A DNA stretch of 16,540 bases. It comes from Chloroflexota bacterium (GTDB taxonomy: Bacteria > Chloroflexota > FW602-bin22 > JACPRP01). Below, piece by piece: positions 1 to 7,086 of this stretch. Both the position numbers and the translations under genes were made by a program. Under the pieces are notes generated by a model. That model saw only the letters and a program-made list of their open reading frames with translations, made no database searches and was not told the origin of the DNA. Numbering within the stretch: the stretch's first letter is position 1; every line of letters starts with the position of its first letter. The stretch spans positions 1-16,540 of the forward strand of contig JACQUC010000190.1 of the NCBI GenBank assembly GCA_016210495.1, in the 5' to 3' direction.

Positions 1-103
1 CACGCCCGGAGCCGACGACCCTCCTTCCAGTCGTGGGGTTGAACTGGTCTTGTCTGTGTCATGACTCTTGGTGCAGCACATTCCAGACCACCTTTAGATA
101 TCT
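1..103. other. Unassigned sequence upstream of the truncated glycosyltransferase
   Basis: No recognisable coding remnant was found in any frame. The homology between the two glycosyltransferase copies starts abruptly at base 122 (shared gcggactgg). Everything to the left is unlike the matching part of the complete copy (before 6202), so 1-121 is foreign to the gene and marks a rearrangement breakpoint. Confidence 0.5.
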
Positions 104-1123
104 ATGCTCATGTCAGTAGATGCGGACTGGTTTCTGCACCACGACGTGGACGAGACCCGGCGGTCGCCGTGGCCGGGCGTGACCCTGCGCGACGCGATCT
201 ACAGGGTGGATCAGGAAGGCTTCAACTGCATCGACCACACGGTCCTCGAGTTTTGCCCGACTGACAACGGCTATCCTCGTGGCTCTAATTTCGAAGCCTA
301 TTTCGAGCATTTCAGCCCAGAGGTTAGTCCCGGAACTTATCCGCGCGTAAACACGTGGAGGAAGGCGAGCCAATCCGTTTCGCTGGCCTGGAGCGGCGGT
401 CACGATGCACGCTTCGACGGCAGGAGGGTCTTTCCGCGCCGATTTCTCTTGAAGCACTATCCCATTCGTTCCCAGGCACACGGCGAGCGAAAGGTCTTCC
501 GCGAAAGGAGGCCGCGATGGGACCCAACGGAGAAGGGCGACGGTTGGCACATACACTACGATCGTATTTTGGAGGGCCATTGCTTTCTACGCCGTCCCTC
601 CGAACTGGTGAGATTCGAAGACGAAGTGTTCCAGAAGCTTAGCCTTGTCGAGAGGATGTCGACCGTCGCGGTGCAGGAGAACGACCATTTGACAGAGCTC
701 TTACGACAGAGCGAAGAGGAACAAGATCGTTTGCGGACTCTCCACCGACAGGGCGAAGAGGAACGAGACCGCCTCGTAGCACTCCTCCGTCAGACCGAGG
801 AACAACGAGACCAGTCTCAGCTTTACGTGAACCAGACCGAACGGGAACGAGATGAGTTGGGCGCTCTGCTGAGCGAACGCGACGAGGAGCGCGATCGCTT
901 GCGGGCTCTACTACACCATATCGAAGGAGAGCGGGACAACTTGCTGGCCCAGGCGTTCCGGGGTGAAAAGGAGCGAGACAGGCTGAAGGCGCTCGTGCGT
1001 CAAACCGAAGATGAGCGAGATGCCCTCCTGGCACATCTGGATGCCGTGGCCAAGGGGAAAATCATGCGCTTGATGAACAAGGTAGGATCCGTGATGGGCA
1101 GGCACAACGGCTTGGAGAAGTGA
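104..1123 (+). CDS. Family 2 glycosyltransferase, 5'-truncated paralogue with 14-residue-repeat coiled coil
   Basis: This 339-residue frame matches residues 107 onward of the complete glycosyltransferase at 5884-7086, with a constant offset of 100 residues until a 2-residue indel near residue 180. It keeps the probable metal-binding DVDE (residues 14-17) and the conserved block that includes LLKHYPIRSQ. It lacks the first ~100 residues, which in the other copy hold the nucleotide-sugar-binding start (AAYNESDI, DNWSTDGT). An in-frame tag at 95-97 shuts off any upstream extension, and the first ATG at 104 has no clear ribosome binding site. I infer a non-catalytic fragment or pseudogene, although its coiled coil could still be made. 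The C-terminus has nine 14-residue repeats (192-317) and a tail KGKIMRLMNK. The frame is intact over more than 1 kb, so the truncation may be recent. It is convergent with the PP-loop gene. Confidence 0.8.
   Translation: MLMSVDADWFLHHDVDETRRSPWPGVTLRDAIYRVDQEGFNCIDHTVLEFCPTDNGYPRGSNFEAYFEHFSPEVSPGTYPRVNTWRKASQSVSLAWSGGHDARFDGRRVFPRRFLLKHYPIRSQAHGERKVFRERRPRWDPTEKGDGWHIHYDRILEGHCFLRRPSELVRFEDEVFQKLSLVERMSTVAVQENDHLTELLRQSEEEQDRLRTLHRQGEEERDRLVALLRQTEEQRDQSQLYVNQTERERDELGALLSERDEERDRLRALLHHIEGERDNLLAQAFRGEKERDRLKALVRQTEDERDALLAHLDAVAKGKIMRLMNKVGSVMGRHNGLEK
677..1054 (+). repeat. Nine 42-bp units encoding 14-residue coiled-coil repeats
   Basis: Residues 192-317 of the truncated glycosyltransferase fall into nine units of exactly 14 residues (two heptads) with consensus ERDRLxALLRQTEE and no indels. 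Examples are ERDRLVALLRQTEE and ERDRLKALVRQTED. The DNA copies have diverged but keep gaacgagac-like unit starts. The period suits a continuous parallel coiled coil. Confidence 0.85.
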
Positions 1124-1190
1124 GGCCAGCGCCTCTACCGACCAGGGTGACTAGAGGTAGTTGCTACGGAGTGGCGTTTGTACACCCGAG

Positions 1191-1242
1191 CCTGCGCCCG
1201 CAGGGACCCCCACAGGGCAATCACGTCCTTCCGCAGAAGGAC
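1191..1242. other. Two hairpins between convergent genes
   Basis: The 159-bp gap between the convergent glycosyltransferase (ends 1123) and PP-loop gene (ends 1283) holds no gene. It contains two perfect inverted repeats: cctgcg-cc-cgcagg (1191-1204) and gtccttc-cgca-gaaggac (1225-1242). Neither has a T-run on either strand, so they are not classical intrinsic terminators. Their place between convergent genes is still compatible with a weak bidirectional terminator or RNA 3'-end protection. Confidence 0.35.
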
Positions 1243-1282
1243 CCCTACCGCACGCGGCCGCAAGTGTAGTCTGACTGTGCAG

Positions 1283-2509
1283 CTAGCGATCTCGGCGCAG
1301 CAGCCGCTGTTTCAGCCTTTCGGATGCCAGCAGCACTTTCATAACCCGCCCGGACTCGTAGCCGGCGACCAGTGCCTTCAGAGCGCTGTTCTCCGCGTCC
1401 TTCTCCCTTAATTGCCGGTACAACGAATCAACTTGATCGTCGTTCGGTGGTCCCGCGCGGCGCAAGGACTCACGTAAAGCTTCGGCTAACGCCGGATCGT
1501 TTCCCCGATCCTCGGCAACCTTCAGGCTCTCCTCGACAAAGTGGCGGACCAGGCCTCCTGGAACTATCCTGGATACTGCCTCCAGGTCAAGCGGATGCTC
1601 GAAAGTCGTGCAACGATCGAGCACGCCCGCCAGGCGCAAGTTCACCATAGTGCGCAAGCATTTCTCGCATCTGCCGCAGTTGTAGGCACCCTCCCTGTTC
1701 TCCCAACAGACCCTTAGCCACCTCAGTGCCGTATCACAGGCCGAAATCCTTGCCACCTTGTCCATTCTGGTGGCCTCGCAGCCGTCGTGCACGAGCTCCA
1801 TTTCTTCAGTGTTCCACAGTGGGTCGAGGAGCGGGTATGAACCCCACGGCCTGATGGAGTTGTACGTGTGGCTAGCTGCAAGGTAGACCTTCTTGAGGAG
1901 TGGGGACAGCAGCAGGGCCACGCTCGCCATGGCCGAGCCGTGATAGAAGTAGGCCCAGTCAGCCAAAGGATCGGCAAACCCTCGCACGTTGGTCTCGACC
2001 TCGATAAGTGGCTTCTCGAGTTCTGCCGCTGCTTCCCTGATGCCATTTAACACCTTATGATAGAGCGGAGCGTCATCCAACGCGACGTCGAATCCGTGCA
2101 CGAAGATAAGATGGGTTATCTCATCCTGATGCTTGAGCAGGGTGTAAAAGGAGTCGACGCCGCCGGAAAAGAAACAGCCCACGCCTCGCGGCCGCGTCTC
2201 CCTGGGTGCAGGCATTACCTCGCCTTCAACCGGCACTCTTTTCAATTGGCGGTCCCACAAGTTCAGAATGTCCTGGATCTTGGGAACGCTGGCCAGAAGG
2301 CGAGAGGATACACTGCCCTCTATTCGCAAAGGCCCACCCAGCCTCATGGCCGGGGCCAGGCTGGCTGCCAGGAAAGCATTCGAATCGAGCGCCAACCGAT
2401 CCTCTGAGAGCCGGTACCAGACCTCGTGGGTAGCGCCGGCCGCCTGAATGGTGACAGACACCGCCGCACGACCGCCCTGAATGGATCTCTTCGGCTCGCT
2501 AACTACCAT
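1283..2509 (-). CDS. QueC-like PP-loop ATPase with C-terminal coiled coil, in glycan locus
   Basis: This 408-residue protein has a PP-loop signature FFSGGVDSFYTLL (SGGVDS at 115-120), used by this superfamily to adenylylate a substrate. It also has a C-x9-C-x2-C-x2-C set (C268, C278, C281, C284; NCGRCEKC) that mirrors the zinc site of QueC-type enzymes. The ~110 residues before the PP-loop are unlike QueC, and the end adds a coiled coil (YRQLREKDAENSALKALV) and a tail SGRVMKVLL like that of both family 2 glycosyltransferases here. Start: ATG at 2509 behind an aaggaaagaagg purine tract. A TTG at 2548 would add 13 residues. It lies 178 bp after the SDR gene on the same strand. I infer that it modifies (amidates or activates) a surface sugar rather than making queuosine. 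The family is well supported, the substrate unknown. Confidence 0.85.
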   Translation of the reverse strand: MVVSEPKRSIQGGRAAVSVTIQAAGATHEVWYRLSEDRLALDSNAFLAASLAPAMRLGGPLRIEGSVSSRLLASVPKIQDILNLWDRQLKRVPVEGEVMPAPRETRPRGVGCFFSGGVDSFYTLLKHQDEITHLIFVHGFDVALDDAPLYHKVLNGIREAAAELEKPLIEVETNVRGFADPLADWAYFYHGSAMASVALLLSPLLKKVYLAASHTYNSIRPWGSYPLLDPLWNTEEMELVHDGCEATRMDKVARISACDTALRWLRVCWENREGAYNCGRCEKCLRTMVNLRLAGVLDRCTTFEHPLDLEAVSRIVPGGLVRHFVEESLKVAEDRGNDPALAEALRESLRRAGPPNDDQVDSLYRQLREKDAENSALKALVAGYESGRVMKVLLASERLKQRLLRRDR

Positions 2510-2577
2510 CAGCCTTCTTTCCTTCGGTCGAATTTTGCCGCTGAGCAACCGTGCTGGTATCCCGCGAGGTTTCTAAA

Positions 2578-2631
2578 TTAGTACTGGTAGAAGCCCTTGC
2601 CGCTGTTGACCCCCAGATGCTCGGCCCTCAC
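2578..2631 (-). pseudogene. C-terminal remnant of 3-hydroxyacyl-CoA dehydrogenase-like gene
   Basis: Reading on the minus strand to a taa stop gives EHLGVNSGKGFYQY. It closely resembles the typical C-terminus of NAD-dependent 3-hydroxyacyl-CoA dehydrogenases (pattern GHLGVKTGKGFYDY). The upstream sequence in the same frame is not recognisable and has a stop (tag) at about 2674. Only ~17 residues remain of an expected ~285. The match is short but specific. It may be the 3' partner of the N-terminal remnant at 9729-9863. Confidence 0.45.
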
Positions 2632-2687
2632 AATGCAACAATTAGCCCGATTTGCTGGAGACTGGTTGACTGGCTATTGACAAAAGC

Positions 2688-3479
2688 CTATCCCATTTGG
2701 TATAGGTATTCATGCGACGTGCTATCGTAAGTCCTGGTGATCTTGGCCGCGACCGACCGTGACCTAGCTCCTGCTGGAATGCAGGTAGGACAGATTGAAA
2801 TCGAGGCCCAGGGTGAAGCACGTTGTTCTATGAAATCCCGACGCGGTGTTGTGTTCCCTACCAGGATGATCGGGGGTCTAATCCCCAGTTCAACCTCGGC
2901 TATCTGCTTGGCCAGGCTTGAACAGACAGATTTCGCGGTTTCCCGCGGCCCCGTGACATTGAAAGCTCTCGTCCTGACTATCCTCAGGCCATTGGCTGCC
3001 CCGTAATAGTACCCCAGCAGGTCTTGAGTAGCCTTGCTCACGGCGTAGTGCGTGAGGGGCTTGTAACTGTCCAGCTCACCGAGCGGTCGCTCGACATTAG
3101 TCGCGAGGCCGTATTCCCCGCTCGAGCAGGCAATGTGGGTTACGCAGTCTATGCCGGCAGACAGAACCGATTCCAAAAGATTGATTGTGCCGTGGACGTT
3201 TGCGTCGTACAGTTCCCACAAACCACCGGCTGAATCGACCGTCGTGGCCGCTGCCAGATGAAAAATCGCATCGGGTTCCCATTCGGCGAGACACGGCCCA
3301 AGCCATTGCCGCTCGCGGAGGTCGCCTTCATAGATACGTACCTGGTCGATCACCCCACGCAAATTGCCGTGGCCGCTGCCCTTTCTTGCGATCCCTGCGA
3401 CCTCAGCTCCTCGAGCGACAAGCAGCTCGGCCAGGTGGCTGCCGCAGAAGCCGGCAATGCCCGTGATCAATGCTCTCAT
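2688..3479 (-). CDS. GDP-6-deoxy-D-mannose reductase / GDP-mannose dehydratase-like SDR, C-terminus lost
   Basis: An extended short-chain dehydrogenase: Rossmann start MRALITGIAGFCGSHLAELL, NAD contact FHLAAATTVD, catalytic Ser (CSSGEYG, 119-120) and Y145-x3-K149 (YAVSK). The run FNVTGPRE...KQIAEVELGIRPPIILVGNTTPRRDFIE matches the GDP-6-deoxy-D-mannose reductase/GDP-mannose 4,6-dehydratase subgroup. After residue 218 (base ~2826) the family pattern (usually RRDFxDVRDVVRAY and ~100 more residues) stops in all three frames. About 45 unrelated residues follow to the stop. I infer a deletion or rearrangement that removed most of the substrate-binding domain, so the product is probably inactive. 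The start ATG is 6 nt after the nucleotidyltransferase stop, with only a weak ribosome binding site, which suggests coupled translation. Confidence 0.8.
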   Translation of the reverse strand: MRALITGIAGFCGSHLAELLVARGAEVAGIARKGSGHGNLRGVIDQVRIYEGDLRERQWLGPCLAEWEPDAIFHLAAATTVDSAGGLWELYDANVHGTINLLESVLSAGIDCVTHIACSSGEYGLATNVERPLGELDSYKPLTHYAVSKATQDLLGYYYGAANGLRIVRTRAFNVTGPRETAKSVCSSLAKQIAEVELGIRPPIILVGNTTPRRDFIEQRASPWASISICPTCIPAGARSRSVAAKITRTYDSTSHEYLYQMG

Positions 3480-3485
3480 CGGTCA

Positions 3486-4217
3486 CTAACCCAACACGCC
3501 ATCGGCCGCGGCATAGGGCAGCAGCTCGCGTTTTCTGCACTCGAACTCCTCCACTGCCCTCTCGTAGTCGTCGGGTCTGCCAATGTCCTGCCAGTAGCCG
3601 TCAAACGGATACCCAATCACACGCTCGCCGTGGCGGAGCAACGTGCGAATGAGGTCAGGGAAATCCAGAGGCTCGCCCGGCCGTATATAGCGTAGCACCG
3701 TGGGCTCGAAGACGTAGACGCCCATGCTCACGACGTACTCATGTGTCGGCTTCTCGATGTAGTCGACCAGTTCGTTGCTGCCATTAGTCTGGATAACTCC
3801 CAGGTCGATCTTCACTCTGCGTGGGTGCATAGCGATAGTTGCGACAGCTCCACTGTTGCGATGGTACGCGACAAGGTCGGCATAGTTAAGCGTAGTAAGG
3901 ACGTCGCCGTTCATGAGGAGGAAAGTAGAATCGAGATTAGGAATCAGAGCGAGTGGCCCGGCCGTTCCTAACGGGCTGTTCTCTTTGGAGTAGCAAATGC
4001 TAATCCCGTACTTGCTACCATCGCCAAAATAGGCCATCAGTAGCTCGGCGAGGTACCCCACTGCCATAGTGATGTTAGTGATCCCGTGGTACTTCAGTTG
4101 GTTAACGACTATATCCGCGATCGGGACATCGCCGATGGGCATCAGCGGCTTAGGGAGCACCGTAGTGTAGGGGCGCATCCGCGTGCCAGTGCCGCCAGCT
4201 AGAATGATTGCCCGCAT
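3486..4217 (-). CDS. NDP-sugar nucleotidyltransferase (hexose/heptose-1-phosphate type)
   Basis: This 243-residue enzyme has the nucleotidyltransferase signature LAGGTGTRMRPYTTVLPKP at residues 6-24 (K23 is the PKP lysine) and a metal-binding MNGDVLTT (D105). It also has the EKP loop and the C-terminal GYWQDIGRPDDYERA typical of the RmlA/GlmU-N/HddC/GDP-mannose pyrophosphorylase superfamily. It would join a sugar 1-phosphate to an NTP in the cytoplasm. Next to a GDP-deoxymannose-type SDR, GTP and mannose- or heptose-1-phosphate are plausible substrates, but sequence alone does not decide this. ATG at 4217 is preferred over TTG at 4223: the upstream dehydratase's stop and this gene's ribosome binding site overlap (tgaggg), leaving 9 nt between the genes. 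Family certain, substrate not. Confidence 0.88.
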   Translation of the reverse strand: MRAIILAGGTGTRMRPYTTVLPKPLMPIGDVPIADIVVNQLKYHGITNITMAVGYLAELLMAYFGDGSKYGISICYSKENSPLGTAGPLALIPNLDSTFLLMNGDVLTTLNYADLVAYHRNSGAVATIAMHPRRVKIDLGVIQTNGSNELVDYIEKPTHEYVVSMGVYVFEPTVLRYIRPGEPLDFPDLIRTLLRHGERVIGYPFDGYWQDIGRPDDYERAVEEFECRKRELLPYAAADGVLG

Positions 4218-4226
4218 TTTCAACCC

Positions 4227-5219
4227 TCAGTAAACGTACTTATGTGGTTCATATCTGTCAAGATGGCGAGAGATCCACTCTATAGTCATCTGCAGACCGT
4301 CGTCGAGAGGCACCTTGGGCTCCCATCCCAACAGAGTCCTGGCCAAACTGTTGTCAGCCAACAACCTCTCTACCTCGCTCATAGGGGGCCGCACACGTTC
4401 CGGCTCGTGTGAAACCGCGAGCTCGTGGCCGAGCAGGCTTGAGACCTTTTGAACGAGGTCGCCAATGGAGACTTCGAGATTGGAGCCGATGTTGATCACG
4501 TGGCCATTTACAGCTTGGTCTGACGTTGCAGCCTTGAGGAAGCCTTCGACAGTGTCGGTCACGTAGGTAAAATCCCTGGTCGGGCTGGTCGAACCCAGTG
4601 TCAGGCTCTTCTTTTGCAGTGCCTGGCTGATGATGGTGGGGATAACGGCGCGGGCTGACTGACGCGGGCCGTATACGTTAAATGGCCTGACGGTGACTAC
4701 CGGCAAACCATAGGACATAAAGAAGCTTTCTGCGAGCTTATCAGCGCCGATCTTGCTTGCCGCATAAGGGGATTGAGCCTGCAGAGGATGCCGCTCATCG
4801 ATGGGAACGTACTGGGCTGTTCCGTATACCTCGCTGGTAGACGTGTGGATGACCCTCTCCACGCCGATTTCCCTCGCTGCCGCCAAGACGTTGAGCGTGC
4901 CCAGGACATTGGTCTCCACGACCTCTCTTGGATGGGAGTAGGAGTACGGGATGGCAATAAGGGCCGCGAGGTGGAACACGATGTCCTTGCTCCGGATGGA
5001 GGCGCGCACGAAATCCGAGTCTCGCAAATCCCCCGACAGGATCTCGAGACTATTTCTGAGAGATGGCTGGAGCAGGGCAAGCAGGCCGGAATCGTTTCTA
5101 GAGTTGTAACGAACCATGCAGCTTACCTCGTTACCCGCGATAGCCAATCTTTCGACCAGGTGGCTGGCGACAAATCCGCCAGAGCCGGTAACGAGGACGC
5201 GTTTGTTGCTAAGACACAT
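4227..5219 (-). CDS. LegB-like NAD-dependent NDP-sugar 4,6-dehydratase
   Basis: This 330-residue extended SDR has a Rossmann motif [14 protein letters not shown] (the third glycine of the usual motif is Ala18), [24 protein letters not shown] (126-137), Y152-x3-K156 (YAASK), [19 protein letters not shown] and [14 protein letters not shown]. This combination is characteristic of LegB, the NAD-dependent UDP-GlcNAc 4,6-dehydratase type of legionaminate pathways, and of related dehydratases. No LegC, LegI or LegF genes are in the window, so the end product is unknown. ATG at 5219 is preceded by aaggag at ideal spacing. An in-frame extension to 5405 exists, but it is the remnant of another gene. 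A promoter at 5517-5545 probably drives this gene and the three genes behind it. Confidence 0.88.
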   Translation of the reverse strand: MCLSNKRVLVTGSGGFVASHLVERLAIAGNEVSCMVRYNSRNDSGLLALLQPSLRNSLEILSGDLRDSDFVRASIRSKDIVFHLAALIAIPYSYSHPREVVETNVLGTLNVLAAAREIGVERVIHTSTSEVYGTAQYVPIDERHPLQAQSPYAASKIGADKLAESFFMSYGLPVVTVRPFNVYGPRQSARAVIPTIISQALQKKSLTLGSTSPTRDFTYVTDTVEGFLKAATSDQAVNGHVINIGSNLEVSIGDLVQKVSSLLGHELAVSHEPERVRPPMSEVERLLADNSLARTLLGWEPKVPLDDGLQMTIEWISRHLDRYEPHKYVY

Positions 5220-5276
5220 GGGAACTCCTTGAGCCGCAAAACCGCGTGGCTCGGTGCAATTAGTGCGGCAAAAAGG

Positions 5277-5495
5277 GGATGCGGCCCCGACCCCAAACCA
5301 GGCATCTGCGCCGATGCAATGGCCGCCGACGCCGGGCACTGGCTTCAAAAGCTGCAATCGTGGATGCCGGTTGGCGATCCCTATAGCTTCGCAAATGACG
5401 ACCACGATCTACTCCGCGACCAACGCAAACTCGTTAGCGAGGGCGACAGAGACGTCGCGGAAGGCGTTGTTCATTGGCTTGACCAAGTCGGCCAT
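5277..5495 (-). pseudogene. Remnant of UDP-N-acetyl-D-mannosamine dehydrogenase (WecC-like)
   Basis: Minus-strand reading gives ADLVKPMNNAFRDVSVALAN, then a tag stop (5406-5408), then [20 protein letters not shown] and [16 protein letters not shown]. These match, in order, the AELVKLMENTYRDVNIALAN and [20 protein letters not shown] stretches of the UDP-ManNAc/UDP-glucose 6-dehydrogenase central and catalytic region, including the active-site Cys. A stop, a deletion before ANRHPR and abrupt ends on both sides show that it is dead. It sits between the minus-strand promoter (5517-5545) and the LegB-like gene, so it is now transcribed leader. The enzyme would have made ManNAcA, so the locus once encoded a different or larger sugar set. 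Confidence 0.85.
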
Positions 5496-5516
5496 AGTCG
5501 GTGACGATTGGCCCTT

Positions 5517-5545
5517 AAAATACTATGCCAGGATTGCTTTGTCAA
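5517..5545 (-). promoter_or_regulatory. Sigma70-type promoter for the LegB-like operon
   Basis: On the minus strand TTGACA (5540-5545), a 17-bp spacer and TATTTT (5517-5522). The start would be near 5510, giving a ~290-nt leader across the dehydrogenase remnant. It is back-to-back with a + strand promoter at 5594-5622. Confidence 0.55.
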
Positions 5546-5593
5546 GCATTCTCTGTTTCTGTTGTTTCTGTGTCTCTCTGTGTGCTGAGCGTG

Positions 5594-5622
5594 TTGACTG
5601 GCTGGCCGGGGCGAATTAGAAT
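5594..5622 (+). promoter_or_regulatory. Sigma70-type promoter for the complete GT2 gene
   Basis: TTGACT (5594-5599), 17-bp spacer, TAGAAT (5617-5622). The start would be near 5629, giving a ~255-nt leader before the glycosyltransferase ATG at 5884. The leader contains a short open frame with a strong ribosome binding site (5736-5828). Confidence 0.55.
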
Positions 5623-5735
5623 GGTGTATGCCTACGGCGTCCCGGCAGTCTGACGCCTCTTCGTTCAAGAGTGAGCTGGGTGACACGCATCGAGAGAGGG
5701 AGAATTCAGGGCGTGGGATTGAGGAGGGGCGCCAT

Positions 5736-5828
5736 ATGACGCAGTGCACAGCATCGATTGCAACGAGCAGAAGCTTCTCCGCACCGTTCTGGTGCGCCAG
5801 ACGCGATCTTTGTGCGGGCCTTTGCTAA
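5736..5828 (+). CDS. Possible 30-residue leader peptide upstream of GT2
   Basis: ATG at 5736 lies 8 nt behind a perfect gaggagg (5721-5727), a better ribosome binding site than most genes here have. The frame runs 30 codons to taa and ends with Cys-rich WCARRDLCAGLC. It stops 55 nt before the GT2 start. It could be an attenuating leader peptide, or a decayed 5' end of an older gene. There is no homology that I recognise, so this is tentative. Confidence 0.22.
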   Translation: MTQCTASIATSRSFSAPFWCARRDLCAGLC

Positions 5829-5883
5829 TATCGACTGGGCCTTCCTTATCGACGTTCTGACACAACGAAGGAGAACCAGACAA

Positions 5884-7086
5884 ATGATCGGCGGGCACCA
5901 ACGCTTTGCTCATCTCGGCCATTCAGGGTTCAGTGCGCCGGCGACTTTCCGCGTGGTCGCCCTAGTCGCCGCCTACAATGAATCGGATATCATAACTCCT
6001 TCACTTCGCCACCTGGTCAGCCAGGGGATCGACGTGTACCTCATCGATAACTGGTCGACAGACGGGACCTATGAACTTGCTCGTGAGTTTCGGGGCCGAG
6101 GGCTTGTCGGCATAGAGAGATTTCCCGAAGATGGCCCGCCGCCAACTTACAAATGGCGTGATTTGCTCGGGCGCAAAGAAGAGCTCGCCCAGGAGATTTC
6201 GGCGGACTGGTTCATTCACTACGACGTGGACGAGATCCGGCGGTCCCCGTGGCCCGGGGTTACGTTACGGGATGCGATTTACGAAGTGGATCAGGAAGGC
6301 TTCAACTGCATCGATCATATCGTCCTTGAATTCTGCCCGGTAGATGACGGCTATCCTCCAGGCGCGGATTTTGAAGCCTATTTTGCATATTTCACCTTGG
6401 ACCTTCCAGCGGGCACTTATCCGCGAGTGAATGCTTGGAAGAAAAGCGCTCAACGAGTTTCGCTCGCCGCCTGTGGTGGTCACAACGCTCAGTTCGGCGG
6501 TAGGCGGGTCTTCCCCTCCCCGTTCCTCTTGAAGCACTACCCAATTCGTTCGCAATCGCACGGAAAAAGGAAGGTGCTGAGCGAGAGAAAGCCACGATGG
6601 GACCCGAAGGAAAAGGCCGACGGTTGGCATACGCAGTACGACGGGGCGTCGGACGGCCATCGCTTTTTACGAAAGCCGTCGGATCTACTGAGAATCGAAG
6701 ATGGCGTGTTCAACCATCTCTCCGAGAGAATGGCGAGCGTCGCGGCCCAGGAGATCAGTCGTTTGTCTACGCTTCTCCGGGAAAGGGAAAGGGAAGAAAC
6801 TCGTCTGGAGTCACTCCTACAGCAGAGCCAAGATGACTGTGGTCATCTACAGGTTCTCCTTCAGCAGAGCAAAGACGAGCAAGATAACCTGCGGGCCGTG
6901 CTGGCCCAAACGGAAGAGGAGCGACGAAAGCTCTGGATCGCTTGCTGTCAGATTGAAGAGGAACGAAACGCGTTGTTGGCGCATTTGAGTGCGGTGGCAA
7001 ACGGGAGAGTGATGCGGCTGCTCAACAAGCTGGCGTGCTACCTTGGATCAGGACGGAGACAGAAGAATAACACGGTTTCGCGGTGA
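5884..7086 (+). CDS. Family 2 glycosyltransferase with C-terminal 14-residue-repeat coiled coil
   Basis: This 400-residue protein has a GT-A fold glycosyltransferase resembling the Glyco_tranf_2_4 type: VVALVAAYNESDII (24-37), DNWSTDGT (55-62), metal-binding DVDE (114-117), and a conserved block to about residue 270. It probably transfers a sugar from a nucleotide donor during surface-polysaccharide assembly at the cytoplasmic face. No signal peptide or membrane helix is seen. Residues 290-373 are six 14-residue repeats, followed by the tail NGRVMRLLNK and a basic end. ATG at 5884 follows aaggag by 10 nt. An upstream TTG (5758) would add 42 unconvincing residues. A promoter lies at 5594-5622. 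The truncated paralogue at 104-1123 is in direct orientation, with long identical stretches (for example around 6287-6312). Donor and acceptor are unknown. Confidence 0.87.
   Translation: MIGGHQRFAHLGHSGFSAPATFRVVALVAAYNESDIITPSLRHLVSQGIDVYLIDNWSTDGTYELAREFRGRGLVGIERFPEDGPPPTYKWRDLLGRKEELAQEISADWFIHYDVDEIRRSPWPGVTLRDAIYEVDQEGFNCIDHIVLEFCPVDDGYPPGADFEAYFAYFTLDLPAGTYPRVNAWKKSAQRVSLAACGGHNAQFGGRRVFPSPFLLKHYPIRSQSHGKRKVLSERKPRWDPKEKADGWHTQYDGASDGHRFLRKPSDLLRIEDGVFNHLSERMASVAAQEISRLSTLLREREREETRLESLLQQSQDDCGHLQVLLQQSKDEQDNLRAVLAQTEEERRKLWIACCQIEEERNALLAHLSAVANGRVMRLLNKLACYLGSGRRQKNNTVSR
6751..7002 (+). repeat. Six 42-bp units encoding 14-residue coiled-coil repeats
   Basis: Residues 290-373 divide into six units of exactly 14 residues, for example EETRLESLLQQSQD, EQDNLRAVLAQTEE and ERNALLAHLSAVAN. 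They are the same family as the nine units at 677-1054 but differ in number and sequence. The last unit is nearly the same in both genes (ERxALLAHLxAVAx). Confidence 0.8.

Noticed and set aside
5220..5405. In-frame N-terminal extension of the LegB-like dehydratase
   Set aside because: These codons match the UDP-ManNAc dehydrogenase catalytic region. The dehydratase has a proper ATG with aaggag at 5219.
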